Assembly: GCA_023408815.1 (NCBI GenBank)
Contig: JAEYJO010000060.1
Coordinates: forward strand, 1 to 40,701
Source: Bacillota bacterium
GTDB taxonomy: Bacteria; Bacillota; Clostridia; Lachnospirales; Lachnospiraceae
Reading direction: 5' to 3'
DNA length: 40,701 nucleotides
The notes beneath the pieces are model-generated. The model made no database searches. It saw only the letters and a list, made by a program, of their open reading frames with translations, and was not told where the DNA came from. The translations under genes were made by a program, and so were the position numbers. This document shows positions 8,433 to 15,848 of the stretch, piece by piece (the first letter of the stretch is position 1; each line of letters begins with the position of its first letter).

Positions 8433-11400
8433 TTATAATGCAGTCCGGAAGAAATAATCTATCTTTTTTTCACCCTCTGTGTATAAATAAGAACCATACA
8501 CCGACAATGTACAGCACATTACCCGCCTGCCTGCCGGAATCAGTATCTGATATCCGTTGTTCGAAATGATACAGGCCGGTCTCTCGGATTCTGCACCGAA
8601 AGAAATATATCTTGCCGTATCTTTGAGGTCAAGCCACTCATTGTCAGACCCGCCTCTTGCTTTCAATATTTCTTTTGGGGTCCAGTTAAAATAAGTCCAT
8701 GTTTGATTCCCGGGTAATTTCTCTATCTGTCTTGGAAGCCGAATACTTTCCGAAAGAAGATGCTTTTCTTTTGCCGTGCAAAAAGAAATTGCACCTGTTT
8801 TCTTATCAATGCGCAGAAGCAGCTTTCCGGTCATCAGCTCTACCCGGTCCCTCGATTCCTTAAAATTCCAGACGGGGCTTGGCTGCGTCACAATTTCTTT
8901 TGGAATATCTGCAAGCTTTTCCAGCGTCTCCCTCGCAAAGCTGACCCGGATGGTATCTTGCGTAATCGGCGTAAGCCGAAGCACTCCACAGGCATTAGTC
9001 AACTCAAGATAGCTTTTATTACCTGTAACCCATCGTACAGACAAATTAATATTAGAATGGCCTGGCGGCCTTAAGCTGGTGGTACCTGGCATCCCGCCGA
9101 ACTCTCCTCCCCCCGTCCTTCCTATTGTCGCCTTTCTTACGGCTGCTTTTCTTACCAAGGCTCCGCTCCCGGGCTCTTCCCTGACTTTCTGCCGTATTCT
9201 TGCAGGGGCTTTTTCTTGTATATTATCAGAAGACTTCTCGGCCCCCGAATTCTGAACCACAATTCTCTTCGGTCCAATCCGGTTGCGAAGCTCCATTTCG
9301 CGTTTCCCATCCAACGCCAGTTCCAACTCCAGTTCCTTTTTAGTCTTAGGCTGATTCTCGAACATAGGCGAAGCAATGGGCTTTGGCTGTTCTTTAAGGT
9401 ATTTCAGCTTCTTCTCCTCCGGTACCGGAGCGCCAATCAAATCCGTTAACCTTCCCGAATAAAGTACCACCATTTCATGCAGTGCTCTCGTAGCTGCAAC
9501 ATACAGCAGCTTTGCAAAGCCATCCTCGGCCGGATAGTTCTTATCGTCCGCATTAAAGAGGAGGACAGCATCGAATTCCAATCCCTTGGCATATTCTATC
9601 GGAAGAACCATTACACCGCTCCCGAACTCCTCCGTTTCAGAATTAAAATCGCGGATCGCTACTCTTTTCCTCAATTTTTCCGATACTTTTACCGCTTCCT
9701 CTCCATCTCTGCAAATAACTGCAATTGTTTCATATTCCTTTTCCTGCCATTGCAAAATCGTGTTGGCAGTCTTCAAGACCAGTTGCTCCTCATCCTCACA
9801 CTTTGTAATCCGGACTTCATTTCCGTGCCGGATGATCGGTTCAACCGGATATATGGGAAAGTTTCCATGCTGCAGGATATTGATTGCAAAATTTGATATT
9901 TCCACCGTATTACGGTAACTTTTCTTCAGGATACCAAAATAATCAAACTCTCCGGGAAGCATTAGACTCCTCAATTCCTCCCAGTCTGTCAGTCCGTAAT
10001 CGAAGTAAATATTCTGAGACACATCGCCCATAATGGTATAGGTACATTTACTAAGGCAATATTTTAACGCTCCATATACCATCATGCCAAAATCCTGAGC
10101 CTCATCGATCACAACATGACTTGCTTCCTGGATCACCTCCGTCTCCTTGATTCGTTTGTACAGATAAGAAAGTGCTGCCAGATCATAAAGATCGAACTCC
10201 GTTCCAGATAACAAATTTATGTTTCTCTTCACATTTTGCTCACTCAGAAAGTTGTCATACAAGTCAAAAATGGAACCCTTCCACTCCCTTTTTCCAAAGT
10301 ATGTCTGATAATACCGAAGAAGTGCCTTCTGCTCTTCCAGTGGATAGGTATGGTATTTTCCATATATCTCATTTTCCAGTTTTGCCATAAGGTACTCTGT
10401 CAGCTTGTCCAGTTTGTCCGGAAGGGATAAAAAATGAAACTCCTTAAGCAGCTTCTCAATCATGGCCCGGCTCATCAACAGGTGATGGGTTTTTTCTGCG
10501 AAGATATCCTCCCGGGGAATATAATTCCACTCATATTTCCCGCAAAATTCTTCTAAATCACGGAACCAGGAAAAGCTGCCTTTTATACAGGCCGTTTTGT
10601 CTCCCTTGTCCAGACTCTTTACCGTAAACTTCTGTTCATCCCAGTCCTCATACAGAAGCCGTATAAAAAGCTGTTCCATCGTCATCTGCGAAGCCCCGTA
10701 AACATCCAAATCCGGCAAAATACCCGTGATATAGTTCAGGAGGATGCGGTTACTGCCAATAATGTAGAAATCCTTTGGTTTGAATTCCAAATCGTAATTA
10801 TACAAGATATAAGAAATGCGATGCATCGCCACTGTTGTTTTACCGGAACCGGCTCCGCCCTGTACAATAACATTGTGCTGTGGCTTCTTACGGATGATCT
10901 CATTTTGTTCCTGCTGAATCGTGGCGATTATCTCGCTTAAAACAGCCCGCTTATTTCTGGCAAGGTATTTCGTCAGCAACTCGTCATTTGCCACTACATC
11001 AGAATCAAAAAAGTCCTTCAGTCTGTCATTTTCTATCTCATAGGTACGTTTTCTGGAAAGCTCTATCTCAAATGCTCCTTCTCCTTTTACGGAGTATGTA
11101 CATACTCCGAGAGATTTCTCATAATAAACCGATGCAATCGGTGCTCTCCAGTCAATGACAATCAGATCTGCAGCTTCTTTGCTGATCGCAGACTTTCCAA
11201 TATAATAACACTCCTGCTTCAGCAGATTTCCATCTCTAAAATCAATCCTTCCAAAATACGGCTTTTTCCTGCTGCGCTCCATGCGGAGCAGTTCCTGCCT
11301 GACTTGCTGAAATCTGGCATCGGCATTAAACCACAGCGCCAAACCCTCTTTATCTTCCACATCATATACTTCCTTCAATTCATGCAGCTCATCTGCCAAA

Positions 11401-11525
11401 TTCTGAACAAATGCTTTTGTCCGGTTCAGATTCTCGTCTGCAATAGCGATAATATCTGAAAGCATTTTTGTTTCTTCTTCCAGGGTAATTCCCGGCAATC
11501 TTTTCGTCCGACCTTTCTGATTCAT
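8433..11525 (-). CDS. helD: HelD-type RNA polymerase recycling helicase fused to a GH31 N-domain-like module
   Basis: Residues 1-700 are a UvrD/Rep superfamily 1 ATPase of the HelD type. They have a coiled-coil N-terminus, Walker A GGAGSGKT (223-230), Walker B VVIDEAQDF (471-479), arginine motif SYRNT (536-540), EYAKGLEFDAV (644-654) and VAATRALHE (676-684). HelD proteins free stalled RNA polymerase and are normally about 700-780 aa. Here a basic, low-complexity linker (about 700-805) leads to a roughly 225-residue domain (805-1030). Its features (GVLRLTPITQDTIRVSFA, LLLRIDKKTGAISF, YGSYLYTEGEKKIDYFF) resemble the beta-sandwich preceding the barrel of GH31 glycosidases, and it stops just where the barrel would start. 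The reading frame is unbroken. Ribosome site GGAGG precedes ATG 11525. Confidence 0.88.
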   Translation of the reverse strand: MNQKGRTKRLPGITLEEETKMLSDIIAIADENLNRTKAFVQNLADELHELKEVYDVEDKEGLALWFNADARFQQVRQELLRMERSRKKPYFGRIDFRDGNLLKQECYYIGKSAISKEAADLIVIDWRAPIASVYYEKSLGVCTYSVKGEGAFEIELSRKRTYEIENDRLKDFFDSDVVANDELLTKYLARNKRAVLSEIIATIQQEQNEIIRKKPQHNVIVQGGAGSGKTTVAMHRISYILYNYDLEFKPKDFYIIGSNRILLNYITGILPDLDVYGASQMTMEQLFIRLLYEDWDEQKFTVKSLDKGDKTACIKGSFSWFRDLEEFCGKYEWNYIPREDIFAEKTHHLLMSRAMIEKLLKEFHFLSLPDKLDKLTEYLMAKLENEIYGKYHTYPLEEQKALLRYYQTYFGKREWKGSIFDLYDNFLSEQNVKRNINLLSGTEFDLYDLAALSYLYKRIKETEVIQEASHVVIDEAQDFGMMVYGALKYCLSKCTYTIMGDVSQNIYFDYGLTDWEELRSLMLPGEFDYFGILKKSYRNTVEISNFAINILQHGNFPIYPVEPIIRHGNEVRITKCEDEEQLVLKTANTILQWQEKEYETIAVICRDGEEAVKVSEKLRKRVAIRDFNSETEEFGSGVMVLPIEYAKGLEFDAVLLFNADDKNYPAEDGFAKLLYVAATRALHEMVVLYSGRLTDLIGAPVPEEKKLKYLKEQPKPIASPMFENQPKTKKELELELALDGKREMELRNRIGPKRIVVQNSGAEKSSDNIQEKAPARIRQKVREEPGSGALVRKAAVRKATIGRTGGGEFGGMPGTTSLRPPGHSNINLSVRWVTGNKSYLELTNACGVLRLTPITQDTIRVSFARETLEKLADIPKEIVTQPSPVWNFKESRDRVELMTGKLLLRIDKKTGAISFCTAKEKHLLSESIRLPRQIEKLPGNQTWTYFNWTPKEILKARGGSDNEWLDLKDTARYISFGAESERPACIISNNGYQILIPAGRRVMCCTLSVYGSYLYTEGEKKIDYFFRTAL

Positions 11526-11740
11526 ACTTGTCCTCCATTTTTCCCATTCCTTTTATACTATTATCTTGTTACTGTTCACTCCGCTCACAGTAACGCATGA
11601 TTTTTGCATTTAAATTCTCTTCGCGAGGCAGAAATCATCTCTTGAATCACATTCTTACGTTGCTTAACAGCAAGTATTAAGCTGCTGTGTTAACAGTAAT
11701 CCCAACTGTAACAATGGTAACAAAAAAATAAAAAAAATAG

Positions 11741-11769
11741 TAGACTTGTAATAAAAAAATATGTATAAT
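11741..11769 (+). promoter_or_regulatory. Vegetative-type promoter in front of a very short transcript
   Basis: TAGACT (11741-11746), 17-nt spacer, TATAAT (11764-11769). The expected start near 11776 is only a few bases before the terminator at 11782-11812, so the product would be about 37 nt. Confidence 0.5.
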
Positions 11770-11781
11770 GGATAATGAAGT

Positions 11782-11812
11782 GTGCCCTGATAAATGTCAG
11801 GGCACTTTTTTT
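11782..11812 (+). terminator. Rho-independent terminator
   Basis: Perfect 9-bp stem GTGCCCTGA/TCAGGGCAC, 6-nt loop and TTTTTTT tail on the plus strand. Confidence 0.85.
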
Positions 11813-11848
11813 GTAATCTGAGGCTTGCTAACTTTTCGACATTTTTTT

Positions 11849-11877
11849 ACACTATATATCTCAAAGTACATAGAATA
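11849..11877 (+). promoter_or_regulatory. Sigma-K-like promoter of cupin 1
   Basis: AC (11851-11852), exactly 16 nt, then CATAGAATA (11869-11877), which fits the sigma-K pattern AC-N16/17-CATAnnnTA. The same spacing and 18 of 20 surrounding bases recur before cupin 2. This suggests late mother-cell expression. Confidence 0.6.
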
Positions 11878-11907
11878 ATACTATAAGAGATCTTAAGGAG
11901 TAATTAC

Positions 11908-12375
11908 ATGGACTTTAACACCGGCGGTTCCCCCTATAATCAGAACAGCATAAATCAAGGTTCCGTCCCCTATATAACAGACCTTCGGCAAGAGGTTATA
12001 GATAACACTCTTTTTTATACTACAAGATGGACCAGCAGGAACCTGCAGTTTGCTCTTATGTCCGTACCCGTCAATACGGAAACCGGCTTGGATGTCCATT
12101 ATAATTCTGATCAGTTTTTTTATATCGAGAGGGGTGAGGCATTGGCTTACATGGGAAATTGCTACAATTGCCTTAACATTCAGGTGCGCGTGTATGAAGG
12201 TTATGCCATAATCGTTCCGGCCGGCACATGGCATAATGTTGTAAACATTGGCAGTTCAGACTTAAAAATGTACAGCATTTATGCCCCCGCCATGCATTCT
12301 TACAACACTGTTTTCAGAACAACACAAGAATGGTTTGATTACTATGAAGATAATAATATCTGGGCTCCGAGATAA
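11908..12375 (+). CDS. Cupin-domain protein, probably sporulation-associated (copy 1)
   Basis: A 155-aa single-domain cupin. The core includes VHYNSDQFFYIERGEAL (about 63-79) as cupin motif 1 and VPAGTWHNVVNIG (about 106-118) as motif 2, keeping one histidine in each, so metal binding is possible though incomplete against HxH-E-H. Start ATG 11908 has TTAAGGAG upstream. A sigma-K-type promoter precedes it and a hairpin terminator follows, so it is a single-gene unit. It is a clear paralogue of the cupin at 13656-14102 (shared MDFN start, SVPYI, AGTW and SYN). A role in spore coat or exosporium is inferred from promoter and neighbours, not shown. Confidence 0.75.
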   Translation: MDFNTGGSPYNQNSINQGSVPYITDLRQEVIDNTLFYTTRWTSRNLQFALMSVPVNTETGLDVHYNSDQFFYIERGEALAYMGNCYNCLNIQVRVYEGYAIIVPAGTWHNVVNIGSSDLKMYSIYAPAMHSYNTVFRTTQEWFDYYEDNNIWAPR

Positions 12376-12402
12376 TATGGACACCTCTCATATTCCATTG
12401 AA

Positions 12403-12446
12403 AGACGGCGCATAGAGCGTTCTTGCATTGCGCTGCTCTTTTTGTG
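12403..12446 (+). terminator. Terminator of cupin 1
   Basis: Hairpin built on GGCGCA/TGCGCT (12407-12412/12429-12434), extended by one C-G pair, and followed by CTCTTTTT. Its arms resemble the hairpins at 5849-5887 and 13515-13556. Confidence 0.55.
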
Positions 12447-12460
12447 CTAACGGGTAAAAA

Positions 12461-12497
12461 ACGGGACTCAAACTCGCGCCCCCGACCTTGGCAAGGT
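12461..12497 (-). pseudogene. Decayed 3' half of a tRNA-Gly(GCC)
   Basis: The plus-strand segment matches 34 of 37 bases of 14327-14363, the anticodon loop through T-arm of the intact tRNA-Gly(GCC). The D-arm and 5' acceptor side are absent, replaced by a 9-bp inverted repeat GTTATTGAG/CTCAATAAC (12498-12506/12522-12530). It cannot fold as a tRNA. It stands behind cupin 1 in the orientation that the intact tRNA has behind cupin 2. Confidence 0.8.
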
Positions 12498-12655
12498 GTT
12501 ATTGAGTTAAATTATTCGATACTCAATAACTAAAAACATCGGTCAAAGCTTTCTTGATTGATTTCATTAAGAGCCGATAAAGATTGCTCCCTACCGGCTC
12601 TCTGGCTCAATACTTAACAATACTAAAATACTTAGTTTATAAATAAAAAGCTATT

Positions 12656-13384
12656 TTATTCAATTATTATCGAAGTAATTCCTGCTTCAACATAATTCAT
12701 ACCTTGTAATCCTGCATAACAATATTGTCCATCTGTCCATGTTCCACTTTTTGTCCATGCGCCATTGCTATCTTTCGTATATATAGCAGTGCCGGTGCCA
12801 TTTGTTGGATAATTTCCTGTCCCTTTATAGTAAAAATTCACAGTAATTTTGCTAATACTATCACCCAATTTTTTTGGTACTGAATCGGCACCTACCACAT
12901 ACTTTCCAGTCTCATTTTCATAAAACTTTAATCCTCCCAAATTGCTACTGATTATACCTGTTTTATCATTCAACACCTTTCCCATTGTCGCGTCTAAAGC
13001 ACTACCAGCAACTGTTGTTGTTAAATTTGTAGCCAGTGCAGGTGTTGCACCTATTGGCCCCTGAGGTCCTATGTCTCCTTTATCTCCTTTTTCGCCCTTA
13101 GGTCCCTGCACGCCTGTTTCTCCAGTATCACCTTTCGATCCTTGAAGGCCTTCCGGTCCCTGGATGCCTTGTACGCCCTGCGGGCCCGCATCTCCTTTTT
13201 CTCCTTTAGGTCCGGTAAAACCTTGGGGACCTCTGTCTCCAGTTTCACCGGCAGGCCCAATTTCTCCCTGCGGACCAACCGGTCCCTGATGGCCGATGGA
13301 TCCCTGTGCCGTTACTCCGGTATCTTCATTTTCTACGTACCAGTTGCCATTTGTGCCTATGTAAGGCATATTTCTTTCTTCCAT
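12656..13384 (-). CDS. Collagen-like (GXY repeat) surface protein, BclA-like
   Basis: A 242-aa protein. After a short N-terminal domain with IGTNGNWYVENEDTGV (9-24), 29 uninterrupted G-X-Y triplets run from residue 28 to 114, rich in GPQ, GPK and GEK. A C-terminal region follows that starts with the phage-tail/collagen-trimer motif NLTTTVAGSALDATMGK (about 121-137). This is the layout of exosporium glycoproteins and phage-tail collagen fibres, which form trimers. I chose ATG 13384 because AGGAGG lies just before it; the longer frame to 13480 has no ribosome site. No signal peptide is seen, as for spore-surface proteins. It lies between two sigma-K-type cupin genes, which favours a spore role. 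Confidence 0.82.
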   Translation of the reverse strand: MEERNMPYIGTNGNWYVENEDTGVTAQGSIGHQGPVGPQGEIGPAGETGDRGPQGFTGPKGEKGDAGPQGVQGIQGPEGLQGSKGDTGETGVQGPKGEKGDKGDIGPQGPIGATPALATNLTTTVAGSALDATMGKVLNDKTGIISSNLGGLKFYENETGKYVVGADSVPKKLGDSISKITVNFYYKGTGNYPTNGTGTAIYTKDSNGAWTKSGTWTDGQYCYAGLQGMNYVEAGITSIIIE

Positions 13385-13467
13385 GATTTTTCCTCCTGAA
13401 TAATTGATTGATAGTTTCTCACATGTGGTAGCAGTAATATAGAACATGCGTTCTCGTATTGCAATAG

Positions 13468-13498
13468 TGAATACTACCAAAATTATTGTTTCATCATA
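13468..13498 (+). promoter_or_regulatory. Possible forespore (sigma-G/F-like) promoter
   Basis: TGAATA (13468-13473), 18 nt, CATCATA (13492-13498), fitting the sigma-G pattern with CATnnTA at -10. It overlaps copy B of the 18-nt repeat and points toward the hairpin at 13515-13556 and cupin 2. Chance match cannot be excluded. Confidence 0.35.
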
Positions 13499-13503
13499 CC
13501 CCT
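13486..13503. repeat. Copy B of the 18-nt repeat
   Basis: TTGTTTCATCATACCCCT, identical to 5827-5844. As at copy A, a GC-rich hairpin ending in CTTTTT follows (about 13515-13556 here, less regular than at copy A). Confidence 0.7.
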
Positions 13504-13599
13504 CATACTATGGAGAAAAGCAGTGTGACGATGTTTATTGCGCCGCCTTTTTGTGCTGCCGAAAAGGTATTCTATCTGGAATTAACATATTATAACAAC

Positions 13600-13626
13600 A
13601 CTTTATAATATTAAGTGCATAAAATA
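13600..13626 (+). promoter_or_regulatory. Sigma-K-like promoter of cupin 2
   Basis: AC (13600-13601), 16 nt, CATAAAATA (13618-13626). Same geometry as the cupin 1 promoter and nearly the same flank (ATAATACTATA). Confidence 0.6.
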
Positions 13627-13655
13627 ATACTATAAAAACCACAAGGAGCAGCTAT

Positions 13656-14102
13656 ATGGACTTTAATGCCGGGGAGTCGCCCTATAGTCGAAACACTTTC
13701 GGAGAGAGTTCAGTTCCCTATATAATTAATTTAAAACAAGAAGCCCTTACTAACACACATTTTTTTGCTGCAAGATGGACGGACCAAAACATACAATTTG
13801 CGCACATGTCTGTACTTGCCGGAATGGAAACTGGGTGGAATGTATATTATGATTCAACACTATTTTTTTACATTGAGCAGGGAGAAGCATTAGTCCTCAT
13901 GGGCTTCTGTCAAGAATGTGTCGACATTCAAGAACGCTCATATGCGGGACATACAATAATTGTTCCGGCAGGCACATGGTATAATGTTAAAAACATTGGA
14001 TTATCTGACTTAAAATTGTTTGCCATTTTTTCTCCGCCAGTATATTCCTACAACGCTGCTTACAGAACAAAAGATGAATGGACTTTATATAACGGGCATT
14101 AA
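13656..14102 (+). CDS. Cupin-fold protein, probably sporulation-associated (copy 2)
   Basis: A 148-aa paralogue of the cupin at 11908-12375, alignable along nearly the whole length. The beta-barrel pattern is kept (FFYIEQGEAL, IIVPAGTWYNVKNIG), but the metal-site histidines of copy 1 are tyrosines here: VYYDSTL replaces VHYNSDQ and TWYN replaces TWHN. It is therefore likely not a metalloenzyme; a structural or binding role is more plausible. ATG 13656 has AAGGAG upstream. It has its own sigma-K-type promoter and a terminator-like hairpin at 14139-14160. Confidence 0.72.
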   Translation: MDFNAGESPYSRNTFGESSVPYIINLKQEALTNTHFFAARWTDQNIQFAHMSVLAGMETGWNVYYDSTLFFYIEQGEALVLMGFCQECVDIQERSYAGHTIIVPAGTWYNVKNIGLSDLKLFAIFSPPVYSYNAAYRTKDEWTLYNGH

Positions 14103-14135
14103 ATAGTTGTAAATAAGTGTGGACTACATAAAAGA

Positions 14136-14168
14136 AAAGCGCCCATCCGTGGATGAGCGTCTTATTTA
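14136..14168 (+). terminator. Terminator-like hairpin after cupin 2
   Basis: Arms CGCCCATCC/GGATGAGCG (14140-14148/14151-14159) with one mismatch and a 2-nt loop, then a moderately T-rich tail (TCTTATTT). Confidence 0.5.
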
Positions 14169-14265
14169 GGCTTTATCATTTAGAAATCGGCCCCGCAGAA
14201 TGGGTAATAAGGGAAAAATATAAAAACTTTAGAATAAAACTTTAGAAAAAACTATTTTAAACAAA

Positions 14266-14300
14266 AATAACGACCTCCGAAAACCTCGGAAATCGCTATT
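14266..14300 (-). terminator. Terminator of tRNA-Gly(GCC)
   Basis: Hairpin with outer arms AATAACGA/TCGCTATT and inner TCCGA/TCGGA, followed on the minus strand by TTTTTGTTT. It begins about 20 nt past the tRNA 3' end. Confidence 0.7.
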
Positions 14301-14318
14301 TTACTGTATTTATTAAAG

Positions 14319-14391
14319 AGCGCGAGACGGGACTCGAACCCGCGACCCCGACCTTGGCAAGGTCGTGCTCCACCAACTGAGCCACTCGCGC
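14319..14391 (-). tRNA. tRNA-Gly(GCC)
   Basis: Full cloverleaf on the minus strand: acceptor GCGCGAG/CTCGCGC, anticodon stem CGACC/GGTCG with loop TTGCCAA (anticodon GCC), T-loop GGTTCGAGTCC. Discriminator T; CCA is not encoded. 73 nt. Confidence 0.95.
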
Positions 14392-14536
14392 AAATGTAAA
14401 ACAACCATGATGAACAGCATTAATGTACTCTTTTAACGCGTCAACATTGATTATTTTACATATAACTGATCGTTTTGTCAACCACTAATTGTATTTTTTC
14501 TAATTATTAATTTCATTGTACTTTTTATCTGTTTAA

Positions 14537-15367
14537 TTACTCCGTCACCTTGCTGATGCTTACCGTTAAATTGCCATCCTTCACATCGGAATGGATACAT
14601 ATGGGATAATCATAAGGGTTTTTGAATTTCAAGTCCTTCGCGCCTTCCACGATTGCTGAATCGAGCCCCTGCGGTACGTAATCCACCTCTAAAGAATGCG
14701 TGTAGCGCTCTGTCGCCGGAATGGAAGAGAGCAGTATCGCCACGTAGAGCGTTGAGGATACCTGGCAGATTCCTCCGCCTATGCTCGTCACGACTCTCCC
14801 GCTGGCAAAAGAGGGCGCAAGCTTATATCCGTTTTCCGTGGTTCTTGAAAGGACGGAATTACTGAAGGAAAACGTCTCCTTCGGCTGAATCACCATGCCG
14901 TTTATTCTACCGGACGCAAGCTCTATATTTACCGCTCTGTCTTCGTCCGTATTGTATTTCGTGGAATATGAAGAAATCTCATTCACATCCGTCAGCGTAC
15001 CCGTTTGGGCTGTTTCGCGGCCTTCTGCTTTGCCCGTCTGGATATAATGATAATAATAAGCACTCAAATCCTTTATCCCCAAAACGGGAATTAAGTCGAG
15101 GTTGTTTTTCATGTAAGCCCGCACATTGAAATCTGCCTTGCCTACACGTCCTTCCTTCATGCCCGAGGTTATGAAATGCGTAAGCAGCTTATCCGCATCG
15201 TGACCTACCGCCTTTTGTACATCAGGATAAGCATTGTAATAATATTCCGCATCGAACACCGGGGAATAGTCAATCCCTCCTGTGGGAATCTCTCTCGCCT
15301 GCGCCGCCGTACCGGATAATAAGCAAAGGCACAGCACCAAAGCCGCAAATTTTGTCCATTTCTTCAT
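14537..15367 (-). CDS. Secreted VanW-domain protein with N-terminal surface repeats
   Basis: A 276-aa exported protein. A signal peptide (1-23, MKKWTKFAALVLCLCLLSG...) precedes two copies of a roughly 37-residue repeat (about 37-118, each with an aromatic-rich AYP/YYY stretch and ending in EGR). Then comes a VanW domain (about 130-250), recognised by SGRINGMVIQPKETFSF, IGGGICQVSSTLY and DLKFKNPYDYPI. VanW-like domains occur in clostridial cell-wall-associated proteins; the activity is not settled. ATG 15367 has AAAGGAG upstream, and the frame's earlier codons lack a ribosome site. It is flanked by two tRNA-Gly genes and stands alone. Confidence 0.88.
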   Translation of the reverse strand: MKKWTKFAALVLCLCLLSGTAAQAREIPTGGIDYSPVFDAEYYYNAYPDVQKAVGHDADKLLTHFITSGMKEGRVGKADFNVRAYMKNNLDLIPVLGIKDLSAYYYHYIQTGKAEGRETAQTGTLTDVNEISSYSTKYNTDEDRAVNIELASGRINGMVIQPKETFSFSNSVLSRTTENGYKLAPSFASGRVVTSIGGGICQVSSTLYVAILLSSIPATERYTHSLEVDYVPQGLDSAIVEGAKDLKFKNPYDYPICIHSDVKDGNLTVSISKVTE

Positions 15368-15513
15368 TACGCTTCGTCTCCTTTTAAAAATCATGCTATT
15401 TAGCGATCGATGCCCCCTAAATCGCCGACTTTTTAAGCGTAACATAAATAACCCGCCTTTTCCAGCTCATAACTTCTTAATATTATTTAATTTTTAAAAG
15501 AACGCACAAAAAA

Positions 15514-15584
15514 AGCGGGTGATGGGAATCGAACCCACGTATCTAGCTTGGAAGGCTAGTGTTCTACCATTGAACTACACCCGC
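15514..15584 (-). tRNA. tRNA-Gly(TCC)
   Basis: Minus-strand cloverleaf: acceptor GCGGGTG/CACCCGC, anticodon stem CTAGC/GCTAG with loop CTTCCAA (anticodon TCC), T-loop GGTTCGATTCC. CCA is not encoded. A run of seven Ts follows directly. Confidence 0.95.
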
Positions 15585-15728
15585 GTCATATTTGCCGGAA
15601 CTAAATCTGTTCCGTGTGACATTTAGCATAATATCATATTTTCCCCCCCTCCGCAAGACTTTTTTTTAATTTCAGAATACAACTTCAGACGAAGTGAGGT
15701 AAATGACACTTACCGGAAATGGAAGCAG

Positions 15729-15817
15729 GGGGTATCCATCCATAAAGGAAGGGGATACCCCTCCATCCATCTCGGCTTAGTACTAATCTATTATAATATA
15801 GGGGGTTATATTATAAT
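15729..15817. repeat. Two inverted repeats between yhfW and tRNA-Gly(TCC)
   Basis: First, GGGGTATCC/GGATACCCC (15729-15737/15753-15761, 15-nt loop). Second, a perfect 11-bp dyad ATTATAATATA/TATATTATAAT (15790-15800/15807-15817) around GGGGGT, giving a TATAAT on each strand. Neither has a proper T-run. Nothing else is seen in 15585-15848. Confidence 0.6.
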
Positions 15818-15848
15818 ACCATTTTAAGGCTCCATACTATATTATGGA

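Larger units (their letters stand above)
11526..11907. other. Intergenic region between helD and cupin 1
   Basis: A divergent region. On the minus side are the helD promoter area (TATAAA about 30 nt upstream of the gene) and a dyad GTTACTGT/ACAGTAAC (11568-11575/11587-11594). On the plus side are a promoter-terminator unit (11741-11812) and the sigma-K-like promoter of the first cupin (11849-11877). No coding region is supported. Confidence 0.6.

Noticed and set aside
13142..13399. Plus-strand frame opposite the collagen-like gene
   Set aside because: It arises from the repetitive GXY coding sequence on the other strand; no ribosome site.
14296..14481. 61-codon minus-strand open frame
   Set aside because: It runs through the tRNA-Gly(GCC) gene; part of its translation is simply the tRNA sequence, and it has no ribosome site.
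15729..15761. GC-rich hairpin as terminator of yhfW
   Set aside because: No T-run follows on either strand, so it is listed as an inverted repeat only.
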